A stretch of DNA of 64,000 bases from Nocardioides jensenii JCM 1364 = NBRC 14755 (GTDB taxonomy: Bacteria > Actinomycetota > Actinomycetes > Propionibacteriales > Nocardioidaceae): NCBI RefSeq assembly GCF_001552535.1, contig NZ_BCRJ01000054.1, positions 1 to 64,000 on the forward strand, read 5' to 3'. How positions within the stretch are numbered: position 1 is the first letter of the stretch; each line of letters opens with the position of its first letter. A program made the translations under genes and the position numbers. The notes under the pieces were generated by a model. That model did not search any database. It was given only the letters and a program-made list of their open reading frames with translations, and was not told where the DNA came from. Below, in pieces: positions 25,617-34,854 of the stretch.

Positions 25617-26597
25617 GTGACGACCACTCCCACCACCACTGCCTCAGCGTCGAGTGCAGCCGGGAACAGCTTCTCCGATGTCACCTCGTCGGAGAGTGCG
25701 CTGCGACGGTTCCTGCACGGTCTGCCCGGAGTCGACCAGGTTGGCGCCGAAGCCCGTGCCACCGCCCTCGGCACCCGCTCGATCAAGACCACGGCCAAGG
25801 ACTACGCGATCGACCTCGCCATCCGGATGGTCGACCTGACCACCCTCGAGGGGCAGGACACCCACGGCAAGGTCCGCGCGCTGGCCAACAAGGCCATGCG
25901 CCCCGACCCGGCCGACCCGACCTGCCCGGCCACGGCAGCAGTGTGCGTCTACCCCGACATGGTCGGCATCGCCAAGGAGACGCTCGGCACCAGCGGCGTG
26001 AACGTGGCCGCCGTGGCCACCGCGTTCCCGAGCGGGCGCGCCGCCCTCGACATCAAGCTGGCCGACACCCGTGACGCCGTCGAGGCCGGCGCCGACGAGA
26101 TCGACATGGTCATCGACCGTGGCGCCTTCCTCTCCGGCCGCTACCTCGAGGTGTACGACGAGATCGTGGCCGTCAAGGAAGCCTGCGGCCCGGCCCACCT
26201 CAAGGTGATCTTCGAGACCGGAGAGCTGCAGACCTACGACAACGTACGACGCGCGTCGTGGCTGGCGATGATGGCCGGGGGCCACTTCATCAAGACCTCC
26301 ACCGGCAAGGTGCAGCCCGCCGCCACCCTCCCGGTCACGATGATCATGCTCGAGGCGGTGCGTGACTTCCGCGAGGCCACCGGTCAGATGATCGGCGTGA
26401 AGCCGGCCGGCGGCATCCGCACCAGCAAGGACGCGATCAAGTACCTCGTGATGGTCAACGAGGTCGCCGGACCCGACTGGCTGGATCCGGACTGGTTCCG
26501 CTTCGGCGCCTCCACGCTGCTCAACGACCTGCTGATGCAGCGCACCAAGATGACCACCGGTCGCTACTCCGGCCCCGACTACTTCACGCTGGACTGA
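25617..26597 (+). CDS. deoC: Deoxyribose-phosphate aldolase
   Basis: A 326-residue class I aldolase that splits 2-deoxyribose 5-phosphate into glyceraldehyde 3-phosphate and acetaldehyde. The Schiff-base lysine is K226 in HFIKTSTGK; VKPAGGIRT supplies the second active-site lysine. An N-terminal Thr/Ser/Ala tail makes it longer than the compact 220-250-residue enzymes, matching the long actinobacterial form. The GTG start follows TATGCT by 6 nt. The aldehyde dehydrogenase gene begins 8 nt after its stop, so the product acetaldehyde could be oxidised directly by the next enzyme (inference). Confidence 0.95.
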   Translation: MTTTPTTTASASSAAGNSFSDVTSSESALRRFLHGLPGVDQVGAEARATALGTRSIKTTAKDYAIDLAIRMVDLTTLEGQDTHGKVRALANKAMRPDPADPTCPATAAVCVYPDMVGIAKETLGTSGVNVAAVATAFPSGRAALDIKLADTRDAVEAGADEIDMVIDRGAFLSGRYLEVYDEIVAVKEACGPAHLKVIFETGELQTYDNVRRASWLAMMAGGHFIKTSTGKVQPAATLPVTMIMLEAVRDFREATGQMIGVKPAGGIRTSKDAIKYLVMVNEVAGPDWLDPDWFRFGASTLLNDLLMQRTKMTTGRYSGPDYFTLD

Positions 26598-26604
26598 GGC
26601 AGAC

Positions 26605-28077
26605 ATGGCAAAGCAGAAGGTCTCGACAGGCTCGACCACCGCGAAGCCCGTCTTCGACTACGCGCCGGCCCCCGAGTCGCGTGCGATCGTTGACATCAAG
26701 CCGTCCTACGGTCTGTTCATCAACGGCGAGTTCGTCGACGGCGGCGGCACCAGCTTCAAGACGATCAACCCGGCCACCGAGGAGGTGCTCGCCGAGATCG
26801 CCGAGGCCAGTGAGGCCGACATCGACACCGCGGTCAAGGCCGCCCGTCGCGCGCACTCACGCGTGTGGGGTCGGATGCCCGGCAAGGAACGCGCGAAGTA
26901 CCTCTACCGCATTGCCCGCATCATGCAGGAGCGTGGCCGCGAGATCGCCGTACTCGAGTCGATCGACAACGGCAAGCCGATCAAGGAGTCCCGCGACGTC
27001 GACGTCCCCGTCGCCGCGGCGCACTTCTTCTACTACGCCGGCTGGGCCGACAAGCTGGAGTACTCCGGCTACGGCACCCAGAGCCTCGGTGTCGCCGCCC
27101 AGGTCATCCCGTGGAACTTCCCGCTGCTGATGCTGGCCTGGAAGATCGCTCCCGCACTGGCCGCCGGCAACACCGTGGTGCTCAAGCCGGCCGAGACCAC
27201 GCCGCTGACCGCGCTGCTGTTCGCCGAGATCTGCCAGCAGGCCGACCTCCCGCCCGGTGTGGTCAACATCGTCACCGGCGCCGGTGACACCGGCCACTTC
27301 CTGGTCGGTCATGACGACGTCGACAAGGTTGCCTTCACCGGCTCCACCGACGTCGGCCGCGCGATCGCCAAGGCCGTGGCCGGCACGAACAAGAAGGTCA
27401 CCCTCGAGCTCGGCGGCAAGGCCGCCAACATCGTCTTCGACGACGCACCGATCGACCAGGCCGTCGAGGGCATCGTCAACGGCATCTTCTTCAACCAGGG
27501 CCACGTCTGCTGCGCCGGCAGCCGGCTCCTCGTGCAGGAGAGCATCGCCGAGGAGGTGCTCGAGCGGCTCAAGAGGCGGATGGCCACGCTGCGCGTGGGC
27601 GACCCGCTCGACAAGAACACCGATGTCGGTGCCATCAACAGCGCTGAGCAGCTGGCGCGCATCAAGCAGCTATCCGCGATCGGCGAGGAGGAGGGCGCCG
27701 GCCGCTGGTCGCCGCCCTGCGACCTGCCCAGCACCGGCTTCTGGTTCCCGCCGACGCTGTTCACCGGTGTCACCCAGGCCCACCGCATCGCCCGCGAGGA
27801 GATCTTCGGCCCGGTGCTGTCCGTGCTGACCTTCCGCACCCCCGCCGAGGCGGTCGAGAAGGCCAACAACACGCCCTACGGCCTCTCCGCCGGCGTGTGG
27901 ACCGACAAGGGCTCGCGCATCCTCTGGATGGCCAACCAGCTGCGCGCCGGCGTGGTGTGGGCCAACACGTTCAACAAGTTCGACCCGACCAGCCCGTTCG
28001 GTGGCTACAAGGAATCCGGCTACGGCCGCGAGGGTGGCCGCCACGGCCTCGAGGGCTACTTGAAGGGAACGAACTGA
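26605..28077 (+). CDS. Aldehyde dehydrogenase, full length
   Basis: A 490-residue NAD(P)-dependent aldehyde dehydrogenase. The catalytic cysteine is in FNQGHVCCAGSR (Cys302 by alignment to the family pattern), the general-base Glu is in LELGGKAANIV, and the Rossmann segment FTGSTDVGRAI binds the nucleotide. The residues before about 45 form a Ser/Thr-rich extension. It lies 8 nt after deoC and overlaps the next gene by TGATG, so the three form an operon. Acetaldehyde from deoxyribose 5-phosphate is the likely substrate by context, and sequence alone would not define it. Confidence 0.93.
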   Translation: MAKQKVSTGSTTAKPVFDYAPAPESRAIVDIKPSYGLFINGEFVDGGGTSFKTINPATEEVLAEIAEASEADIDTAVKAARRAHSRVWGRMPGKERAKYLYRIARIMQERGREIAVLESIDNGKPIKESRDVDVPVAAAHFFYYAGWADKLEYSGYGTQSLGVAAQVIPWNFPLLMLAWKIAPALAAGNTVVLKPAETTPLTALLFAEICQQADLPPGVVNIVTGAGDTGHFLVGHDDVDKVAFTGSTDVGRAIAKAVAGTNKKVTLELGGKAANIVFDDAPIDQAVEGIVNGIFFNQGHVCCAGSRLLVQESIAEEVLERLKRRMATLRVGDPLDKNTDVGAINSAEQLARIKQLSAIGEEEGAGRWSPPCDLPSTGFWFPPTLFTGVTQAHRIAREEIFGPVLSVLTFRTPAEAVEKANNTPYGLSAGVWTDKGSRILWMANQLRAGVVWANTFNKFDPTSPFGGYKESGYGREGGRHGLEGYLKGTN

Positions 28078-28946
28078 TGGCTCGCATCGACGTCCGCAAG
28101 ACCTACAAGCTCTACATCGGCGGCGCGTTCCCGCGCTCGGAGTCCGGCTACTCGTACGTCGTGAACGACGCGAAGGGGAAGTTCATGGCCAACGCATCCC
28201 TGGCCTCCCGCAAGGACGCCCGCGACGCGGTCCAGGCCGCCCGCAAGGCGTTTCCGGGCTGGGCCGGGCGTACGGCGTACAACCGGGCGCAGATCGTCTA
28301 CCGCATCGCCGAGGTGATGGAGGACCGTCGCCCGCAGTTCGTCGACGCCGTCCAGAAGTCCGAGGGCCGCACCGCCGCGCAGGCCAACAAGGTCGTCGAC
28401 GAGGCCATCGACCGGCTGGTCTGGTACGCCGGCTGGGCCGACAAGATCACCCAGGTGGTCGGCGGCGCCAACCCGGTCGCGGGGCCGTTCTTCAACCTCT
28501 CCACCCCCGAGCCGACCGGCGTCGTGGCGGTCTTCGCGCCCCAGGAGTCCAGCCTGCTGGGTCTGGTCAGCGTCGTGGCACCGGCCATCGTGGTCGGCAA
28601 CACCGTCGTGGTGACCTCGTCCTACGAGCGTCCCCTGCCGGCGGTGACGTTCGCCGAGGTGCTGGCCACTTCCGACGTACCCGGTGGCGTGATCAACGTG
28701 CTCACCGGCTCTGCGGCGACCACCGGTCCGTGGCTGGCCTCGCACATGGACGTCAACGCGATCGACCTCACCGGGGTGGCCGGCGACGCCGACCTGGCGA
28801 AGTCCCTCGAGGAGGCCTCGGCCGAGAACCTCAAGCGGGTACGCCGAGCGCCGTCGGCCGAGCCCGACTGGTCACTGGACCCCGGCACCGATCGGATGAC
28901 CGGCGTTCTCGAGACCAAGACCGTCTGGCACCCCATCGGCATCTGA
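28077..28946 (+). CDS. Half-length aldehyde dehydrogenase paralog (no catalytic Cys)
   Basis: A 289-residue protein homologous to the N-terminal, nucleotide-binding half of aldehyde dehydrogenases: LYIGGAFPRSESG at the start, then the ARKAFPGW, EPTGVVAVFAPQ and DVPGGVINVLTG segments. It ends in its own distinct sequence (ETKTVWHPIG) before any domain that would carry the catalytic cysteine, so it cannot act as an ordinary dehydrogenase. The frame has no sign of a frameshift: the ATG overlaps the previous stop and the C-terminus is well formed. Similar short partners next to deoC-linked ALDH genes are known in actinobacteria, so it is probably a structural or regulatory partner of the full-length enzyme (inference). 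A plain decayed paralog is less likely. Confidence 0.78.
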   Translation: MARIDVRKTYKLYIGGAFPRSESGYSYVVNDAKGKFMANASLASRKDARDAVQAARKAFPGWAGRTAYNRAQIVYRIAEVMEDRRPQFVDAVQKSEGRTAAQANKVVDEAIDRLVWYAGWADKITQVVGGANPVAGPFFNLSTPEPTGVVAVFAPQESSLLGLVSVVAPAIVVGNTVVVTSSYERPLPAVTFAEVLATSDVPGGVINVLTGSAATTGPWLASHMDVNAIDLTGVAGDADLAKSLEEASAENLKRVRRAPSAEPDWSLDPGTDRMTGVLETKTVWHPIGI

Positions 28947-28965
28947 GGCTCCCCCACGGGCGAGC

Positions 28966-30579
28966 TCAGCGAGCCAGCAACGCCTGCGACATCACCTGGA
29001 TGATGCCGCGGGGGTCGCGTGCCGCGAAGGCCTGGCCGCCGGTGGCCGCGGCGATCTTCTTCAACGCACCCATGTCGGCGTCCTTCGAGATGCCGATCGC
29101 GATGATGCGCACGGGCTTGGCCGCGTCGACCTCCGCGCGCAACGTCGTGAGCAGGTCGGTCAGCGCGATCGAGCCGGGGTCGTCGTTGGCCCCGTCGGTC
29201 ATCAGCACGACCGAGTTGAAGTAGTCGTCGTCGTAGTGCTTCATCGCGTTGCGGTAGGCGGCCAGGGTCGTGTCGTACAGCCCTGTCCCGCCCTGGGTCA
29301 GGCCCAGGGCCTCGTTGATCGCGCCGCCGAGTGCCTCCCGCTGGGTGCCGGCGCCGGTCGTGGCGTCGAGACGTCGGAGGGGCTCCATCACACGATGGTC
29401 GACGCCGGGTCCGCCCTGGTCGACCGAGAACAGCCACATGCCGATGCGCGCGTTGCCCGGGAATGCCCCGAGCGCACGCTTCGCGGCATCGGCGGCGAGC
29501 TGCATGCGGGTTCCGGATCCGGTCTCGAAGTCCATGGACCCGGAGGCGTCCAGGACGACGAGCATGCTCGAGGGCACGGCCAGCACCTGCCAGGACCGGA
29601 GATCCTCCTCGACGTCCTCAGCCGAGGGAGCCTTCAGCGCATCGACGGCGCCGACACCCCGCTCTCCGGGAAGAGGCGTCTCGTCGGCGGGACGGAAGCC
29701 GTGGTCCGTCAGAAGGGTGCTGCCCTGGGGACGTTGCAGGAAGTCGACGAACTGGGCGAGCACGGCACCCGACTCCTCCGACCGCCCGGGCAGGCCCAGC
29801 AGGGGGTAGCGCTGCATCAGCGGGCCCGTCGCGGGCACCATCGCCGAGAGGCTGCGGTTCTCGAGAAGTGCCTGGAGGAACTGCTGCTCGGACACCGGGA
29901 CGACGCGCTTGGACGATGCCGTGAGCGCAGACAGCGCCTCTGCGGATGACCTGTCGGTCTCGCCCTCGCCGTAGTGCTGGGCCGCGGAGACCAGACCCGA
30001 CGTCAACTGCCCGACGCTCGCCCCCGACTTCTCGCGCTCCGCGCGGACGGCCACCAGCGCCAGCGCCGATGGTGTGGACTCGAGCGGGTTCTGCATCGCC
30101 AGCAGGCCCGAGGACGCTGCCACGAGCCACGACTCCGGCGCATCCGCAGCGGGACCGCCGACCAGGACGACGGGGCTTGCCGCGATCGCGGGCATCACGG
30201 TCTCGGCCGAGACGCCGTTCTCCGCGAGCTGGCGTGCCCACACGTCGGAGTCCGGCACCCACAGGTCGGGCGCGTCTCCGGAGCCGGCGGTCAGCTGGTT
30301 GACCACCTCGTCGGCGGGCACGGTCTCGACGGCGAGGGAGACGCACGGCGACTCCTCGGCCAGACCTCGGGCCACCTGCTCCAGCGCTGGTGCGATGTCG
30401 GGCGAGGCGGCCAGCCGTGCCTTGGCCACCCCGTCGTCGCATCCGGCTTCCTCGCCGGAGTCTGTGACGCCCCGCCACACCATCACCGCGACCAGGAGCA
30501 GCGCCAGGACGATCAGCCCGATCCACAGTGGCCTACGGTCCGTCGGCTCCCGCTCTCGCGTGTGCAGACCTGTACTCAT
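28966..30579 (-). CDS. Membrane-anchored solute-binding-like plus VWA-domain protein
   Basis: A 537-residue protein. One membrane helix near residues 18-36 anchors it with the body outside. Residues of about 50-300 look like an extracellular solute-binding domain (PADEVVNQLTAG, DAPDLWVPDSDVWARQ, VVLVGGPAAD). The C-terminal part is a von Willebrand A domain with the metal-binding MIDAS start LDASGSMDF (Asp344, Ser346, Ser348) and the later MTDGAND. Such binding-plus-VWA fusions occur in actinobacteria with unclear roles. The ATG at 30579 follows GGGAGG with a good gap. Its neighbours do not form an evident operon. Confidence 0.82.
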   Translation of the reverse strand: MSTGLHTREREPTDRRPLWIGLIVLALLLVAVMVWRGVTDSGEEAGCDDGVAKARLAASPDIAPALEQVARGLAEESPCVSLAVETVPADEVVNQLTAGSGDAPDLWVPDSDVWARQLAENGVSAETVMPAIAASPVVLVGGPAADAPESWLVAASSGLLAMQNPLESTPSALALVAVRAEREKSGASVGQLTSGLVSAAQHYGEGETDRSSAEALSALTASSKRVVPVSEQQFLQALLENRSLSAMVPATGPLMQRYPLLGLPGRSEESGAVLAQFVDFLQRPQGSTLLTDHGFRPADETPLPGERGVGAVDALKAPSAEDVEEDLRSWQVLAVPSSMLVVLDASGSMDFETGSGTRMQLAADAAKRALGAFPGNARIGMWLFSVDQGGPGVDHRVMEPLRRLDATTGAGTQREALGGAINEALGLTQGGTGLYDTTLAAYRNAMKHYDDDYFNSVVLMTDGANDDPGSIALTDLLTTLRAEVDAAKPVRIIAIGISKDADMGALKKIAAATGGQAFAARDPRGIIQVMSQALLAR

Positions 30580-30686
30580 GACGCCCTCCCATTGCGCAGT
30601 GCCTGCGCCCACTCCCCGCGGTGAGATTAATGCACGAACCGGCGTCCAGGAAATGCCGTCCGTGCCCCTGGGTGCACAATGACCCC

Positions 30687-31295
30687 GTGCAATCGCGTGT
30701 GATCGTCCTGGCCGGGCCCTCGGGTGCCGGCAAGTCCCGACTCGCCGAACGCACGGGGTTGCCGGTGCTGCGCCTCGACGACTTCTACAAGGACGGCAGC
30801 GACCCGACCCTTCCCCGGCTCACCGAGGGAGCCAACGCCGGCCTGGTCGACTGGGACCACCCGGACTCCTGGCTGCCGGACGACGCGCTCGCCACCCTGA
30901 GCGAGCTCTGCACCAGCGGGTACGCCGAAGTCCCCGTCTATGAGATTGCGCGGAATGGTCGGTGCGGCTCGCACGTCGTGCACCTCGACGGCTCGCCCCT
31001 GTTCGTCGCGGAGGGCATCTTCGCCCAGGACATCGTGGCGGCCTGCGAGGAGGCCGGGCTCCTCGCCGCGGCGTACTGCGTGACCCAGCGCCCGGTCGTG
31101 ACGTTCTGGCGTCGCCTGACTCGTGACCTGCGCGAGCGCCGCAAGCCCCCGCTGGTGCTGGTTCGGCGCGGCCTGGCGTTGATGCGCAACCAACGGGTCG
31201 TGGTCGCCGACGCCGTCGCCAAGGGCTGTCGTCGCACGACGCCCGAGCAGGCCTTCCACGACATCGAGCGCATGCGGGAGAACGCGACGTCATGA
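30687..31295 (+). CDS. Small P-loop kinase (uridine kinase-like)
   Basis: A 202-residue P-loop phosphotransferase. Walker A is GPSGAGKS at residues 10-17, and LDDFYKDGSDP matches the substrate/metal motif of uridine kinases (DDFY). A lid-like RRLTRDLRERRK segment follows. Uridine kinases phosphorylate uridine and cytidine with ATP or GTP; the family assignment is by motif and the nucleoside is not certain. GTG 30687 was chosen because QSRVIVLAGPSG directly follows; CACAAT 6 nt upstream could be a leaderless -10. The next gene starts within the stop codon (ATGA at 31292-31295), so the pair is co-translated. The neighbouring nucleoside enzymes support a salvage role. Confidence 0.8.
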   Translation: MQSRVIVLAGPSGAGKSRLAERTGLPVLRLDDFYKDGSDPTLPRLTEGANAGLVDWDHPDSWLPDDALATLSELCTSGYAEVPVYEIARNGRCGSHVVHLDGSPLFVAEGIFAQDIVAACEEAGLLAAAYCVTQRPVVTFWRRLTRDLRERRKPPLVLVRRGLALMRNQRVVVADAVAKGCRRTTPEQAFHDIERMRENATS

Positions 31296-31855
31296 GCCTC
31301 TGGTCCGAGCCGCTCCGCCAACCCAACCAGCAGACCTGCGGCGCCGCCGTGCTGGTGGTGGCCCGGATGATCAACGACGCGCGCTACCGCGAACGGGTCG
31401 ATTCGGTGCAGGCGTTCCGCGACGAGACGCTGGCCATGCACCGGCGTACGACGAGCAGCGTCGACGTCCTGGGGCGTCTGCAGCTGCCCTGGCCGCGTGC
31501 GTTGGGCACGCCACCGTGGGCGGTGGCCAACCAGATGACCGGGTCATCCGGGGTGCCCGGCACGGTCTACCGACCCGCGCCGGTCCTGCCCTGGCGGCGT
31601 ACGACGGCCCTGGCCGAGATCCGTGCGGCCACCGGCAACGGGCACGTCGTCCCACTGTTCGTCGGCAACCGCTGGCTGCCGCGCCACGTGGTGCTGGTCC
31701 TGGACTCGGACCTCACGGTCTACGAGCCCTCGGGTGGCCGGCGTCGGACCGTGGACGCGGAGGCGTTCCACTCCGGCGACCTGGACCTGGCCGGGTGGTC
31801 TCACCCCTGGTTCGTCGTGCTCCCCGACTCCGACTCGGCAACCAGCGCGGCGTAG
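31292..31855 (+). CDS. C39-peptidase-like protein, uncharacterised
   Basis: A 187-residue protein. The N-terminus reads [14 protein letters not shown], with Gln14 and Cys16 in the pattern Q-x-C-G-A that marks C39-like cysteine peptidases. About 115 residues later comes RHVVLVLD with His132, then YEPSGG, which has the H...(D/E/N)P geometry of the second half of the active site. The match is to motif order only. If real, it is a papain-fold hydrolase or a family member with a non-proteolytic role. The ATG overlaps the stop of the kinase gene by four bases, so their functions are probably linked. Its 3' end overlaps the convergent adenosine deaminase gene by 55 bp. Confidence 0.65.
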   Translation: MSLWSEPLRQPNQQTCGAAVLVVARMINDARYRERVDSVQAFRDETLAMHRRTTSSVDVLGRLQLPWPRALGTPPWAVANQMTGSSGVPGTVYRPAPVLPWRRTTALAEIRAATGNGHVVPLFVGNRWLPRHVVLVLDSDLTVYEPSGGRRRTVDAEAFHSGDLDLAGWSHPWFVVLPDSDSATSAA

Positions 31856-32925
31856 CCCGGCTTGATCACGTCGTCGATGATCGCCAGTCGTTCGTCGAAG
31901 GGCAGGAACGCCGACTTCATCGCGTTGATCGTGAACCACTGGAGATCGCGCAGGTCGTAGCCGAAGGCCTCCACCAGCGAGTGCATCTCGCGCGTCATCG
32001 ACGTGCCGCTCATCAACCGGTTGTCGGTGTTGACCGTGACCCGGAACCGCAGCTTGGTGAGCAGGCCGATCGGGTGCTCCTCGATGGACGCGGCCGCGCC
32101 GGTCTGGATGTTCGACCACGGGCACATCTCCAACGGGATCCGCATGTCGCGCACGTAGGCGGCCAGGCGCCCCAGCTCGACGGTGCCGTCGTCGTGCACG
32201 GTGATGTCATCGATGAGGCGCACGCCGTGACCGAGACGGTCCGCGCCGCACCACTGGATCGCCTGCCAGATCGACGGCAGCCCGAACGCCTCGCCGGCGT
32301 GGATGGTGAAGTGCGCGTTCTCGCGCTGGAGGTACTCGAACGCGTCGAGGTGACGGGTGGGCGGGAAGCCGTCCTCGGCGCCGGCGATGTCGAAGCCGGC
32401 CACACCCCGGTCACGCCAGTCCACCGCGAGCTCGGCGATCTCGCGGGAACGAGCCTGGTGGCGCATCGCGGTCAGCAGCTGGCGTACGACGATCCGCCCG
32501 CCGGCCTGCTCCATCCCGGCGGCGAACCCGTCGTGAACCGCGGCCACCACCTCGTCGAGGGTCAGCCCGCCCTCGAGGTGCTGCTCAGGGGCATAGCGGA
32601 TCTCGGCGTGGACGACGCCGTCGGCGGCCAGGTCCTCGACGCACTCGCGGGCGATCCGCTCCAGAGAGGCCCCGGTCTGCATCACCGCGACGGTGTGGTC
32701 GAAGGTCTCGAGATAGCGCACCAGGGAGCCGGAGTCCGCGGCCTCCACAAACCACTGCCCGAGGTGCGAGTCGTCGTCCACCGGCAGCTCGTGGCCGATC
32801 TCGTGGGCCAGCTCTGCGACCGTCTGCGGGCGCACGCCACCGTCGAGGTGGTCGTGCAGCAGGACCTTCGGCGCACGCCGTACCTGGTCGGCCGTGGGGG
32901 GCGTGGGTGTGGGCTCAGTCGACAT
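31801..32925 (-). CDS. add: Adenosine deaminase
   Basis: A 374-residue zinc-dependent deaminase that turns adenosine or deoxyadenosine into inosine or deoxyinosine. Metal ligands His24 and His26 are in [16 protein letters not shown] carries the catalytic Glu, DRLGHGVRL the next conserved His, and VTVNTDN the paired Asp residues. The C-terminal acidic tail runs past the end of the converging gene for 55 bp. ATG 32925 was chosen from the family start; further upstream the frame runs into the divergent MaoC gene. The product inosine feeds the PNP at 17152. Confidence 0.93.
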   Translation of the reverse strand: MSTEPTPTPPTADQVRRAPKVLLHDHLDGGVRPQTVAELAHEIGHELPVDDDSHLGQWFVEAADSGSLVRYLETFDHTVAVMQTGASLERIARECVEDLAADGVVHAEIRYAPEQHLEGGLTLDEVVAAVHDGFAAGMEQAGGRIVVRQLLTAMRHQARSREIAELAVDWRDRGVAGFDIAGAEDGFPPTRHLDAFEYLQRENAHFTIHAGEAFGLPSIWQAIQWCGADRLGHGVRLIDDITVHDDGTVELGRLAAYVRDMRIPLEMCPWSNIQTGAAASIEEHPIGLLTKLRFRVTVNTDNRLMSGTSMTREMHSLVEAFGYDLRDLQWFTINAMKSAFLPFDERLAIIDDVIKPGYAALVAESESGSTTNQG

Positions 32926-33014
32926 GGCGCCATCCTTGCACCACCCTCGATGAAACCCCCCTGCAAGCGGTACGTTCGTGCTGTCACCGTGACCCCGCAC
33001 CCCGAGGAGCCACC

Positions 33015-33467
33015 ATGCGCGTCTTCACCACCTTCGACGAACTGACCGCGGCCGCCGGTACCGACCTCGGCACCAGCGAATGGCTGACCGTCGACCAACG
33101 ACGAGTCAACGACTTCGCCGACGCCACCGGTGACCACCAGTGGATCCACGTCGACCTGGAGCGCGCCAAGGACGGGCCATTCGGCGGCACCATCGCCCAC
33201 GGCTACCTGACCCTGTCCCTGATCCCGTGGCTGGGCAGCCAGATCTTCACCCTGCAGACCCCGGGCGCCAAGCTGAACTACGGGGTGAACAAGGTGCGCT
33301 TCCCGAACCCGCTCAAGGTCGGCAAGCGGATCCGCTCGCACGTCGCGATCGCCGACGTCATCGACATCCCCAAGGGCAAGCAGCTGACGGTGCGTCACAC
33401 CATCGAGATCGAGGGCGAGGAGAAGCCCGCCTGCGTCGCCGAGACCGTCGTACTCCTGCTGCCCTGA
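33015..33467 (+). CDS. MaoC-family dehydratase
   Basis: A 150-residue single hot-dog protein. The hydratase motif is D40-x4-H45 in [11 protein letters not shown], and [12 protein letters not shown] is the substrate-pocket segment. These proteins hydrate 2-enoyl-CoA or related thioesters with R-specificity. GAGGAG ends 5 nt before the ATG. It is divergent from adenosine deaminase and convergent with the thymidine phosphorylase operon, so it appears to be a lone gene with no obvious nucleoside role. Confidence 0.88.
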   Translation: MRVFTTFDELTAAAGTDLGTSEWLTVDQRRVNDFADATGDHQWIHVDLERAKDGPFGGTIAHGYLTLSLIPWLGSQIFTLQTPGAKLNYGVNKVRFPNPLKVGKRIRSHVAIADVIDIPKGKQLTVRHTIEIEGEEKPACVAETVVLLLP

Positions 33468-33570
33468 CCCCCGCCGTTCGTCGGCCCTCGCGCGGTGCTG
33501 CGGACGCTTCCACCGTGGCACGAGACATGTGCAGCGACCGTGACACCGCGTTGCACGGGACAGAGCGAGG

Positions 33571-34854
33571 TCAGGCGATGCGGTCGATCACCAGCGGCTG
33601 CGCGTCGAATCTCGCACCGTCGCCGATGTCGTAGCCCCCCTCGAGTGAGGCGAGGGCACGGTCGAAGCGCTCGGGCTCGTCGGTGAGCAACGTGAACAGC
33701 GGCTGCCCCTGGGTGACCTCGTCGCCGGGGCGGGCGTGCCAGACGACACCGGCCCCGTCCTGCACGGCATCACCGAGGGTGGCGCGCCCGGCACCGAGCC
33801 GCCAGGACGCCAGCCCGACCCCCATCGCGTCGAGCCGGGTGAGCACGCCGGTGCTCGGCGCGTTCACCACGTGTGATTCCCGGGCGGTGGCCATCGGGGC
33901 GTCGGGGTCGCCGTCCTGGGCCCGGATCATCGCCTTCCAGGCATCCATCGCGGAGCCGTCGGCCAGCTTGTCGGCCGGGTCGACGTCGGTGACACCGGCG
34001 CCGGCCAGCATCTCCCGCGCGAGTGCGAGCGTCAGCTCGACCACGTCGGCGGGGCCGCCACCGGCCAGCACCTCCACGGACTCGGCGACCTCGATCGCGT
34101 TGCCGGCGGTGAACCCGAGCGGGGTGGACATGTCGGTGAGCAGGGCGACCGTGTGCACGCCGGCGTCCTTGCCGAGGCCCACCATGGTCTCGGCCAGCTC
34201 GCGGGCCCTGGCCTCGTCCTTCATGAACGCGCCGGTGCCGACCTTGACGTCGAGCACCAGCGAGCCGGTGCCCTCGGCGATCTTCTTGCTCATGATCGAC
34301 GAGGCGATCAACGGGATCGCCTCGACGGTGCCGGTGACGTCGCGCAGGGCATAGAGCTTCTTGTCGGCCGGCGCCAGCCCGGTGCCGGCTGCGCAGATGA
34401 CCGCGCCGATGCCCTCGAGCTGGGCTAGCATCTCGTCGTTGCTCAGCGACGCCCGCCAGCCCGGTATCGCCTCGAGCTTGTCGAGGGTGCCGCCGGTGTG
34501 CCCCAGTCCGCGCCCGGACAGCTGCGGCACGGCGACCCCGCAGGCCGCGACCAACGGGGCCAGCGGCAACGTGATCTTGTCGCCCACGCCCCCGGTCGAG
34601 TGCTTGTCGGAGGTCGGACGGGAGAGGGAGGAGAAGTCCATCCGCTCCCCCGACGCGATCATCGCGCCGGTCCAGCGGGCGATCTCGCGGCGGTTCATGC
34701 CGTTGAGCAGGATCGCCATGGCCAGCGCCGACATCTGCTCGTCGGCCACCACACCGTCGGTGTAGTTGGCGATCACCCAGTCGATCTGGCTGTCGGTGAG
34801 CTCATGACCGTCGCGCTTGGCGGTGATCACCTCGACGGCGTCGTGCTGGCTCAC
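33571..34854 (-). CDS. deoA: Thymidine phosphorylase
   Basis: A 427-residue pyrimidine-nucleoside phosphorylase that splits thymidine or uridine and their deoxy forms with phosphate. The phosphate-binding signature SDKHSTGGVGDK and LSGRGLGHTGGTLDKLEAIPG are both present. The C-terminal alpha/beta domain includes WRLGAGRATLGDAV. Its GTG start overlaps the stop of cdd by four bases. It is the last gene of the reverse nucleoside operon (BMP lipoprotein, ATPase, two permeases, cdd, deoA). Its sugar-phosphate product can be isomerised by the mutase at 23248 and cleaved by DeoC at 25617. Confidence 0.95.
   Translation of the reverse strand: MSQHDAVEVITAKRDGHELTDSQIDWVIANYTDGVVADEQMSALAMAILLNGMNRREIARWTGAMIASGERMDFSSLSRPTSDKHSTGGVGDKITLPLAPLVAACGVAVPQLSGRGLGHTGGTLDKLEAIPGWRASLSNDEMLAQLEGIGAVICAAGTGLAPADKKLYALRDVTGTVEAIPLIASSIMSKKIAEGTGSLVLDVKVGTGAFMKDEARARELAETMVGLGKDAGVHTVALLTDMSTPLGFTAGNAIEVAESVEVLAGGGPADVVELTLALAREMLAGAGVTDVDPADKLADGSAMDAWKAMIRAQDGDPDAPMATARESHVVNAPSTGVLTRLDAMGVGLASWRLGAGRATLGDAVQDGAGVVWHARPGDEVTQGQPLFTLLTDEPERFDRALASLEGGYDIGDGARFDAQPLVIDRIA

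Noticed and set aside
31516-33045. A 509-codon plus-strand frame over the adenosine deaminase
   Set aside because: It is antisense to adenosine deaminase and has no family pattern.
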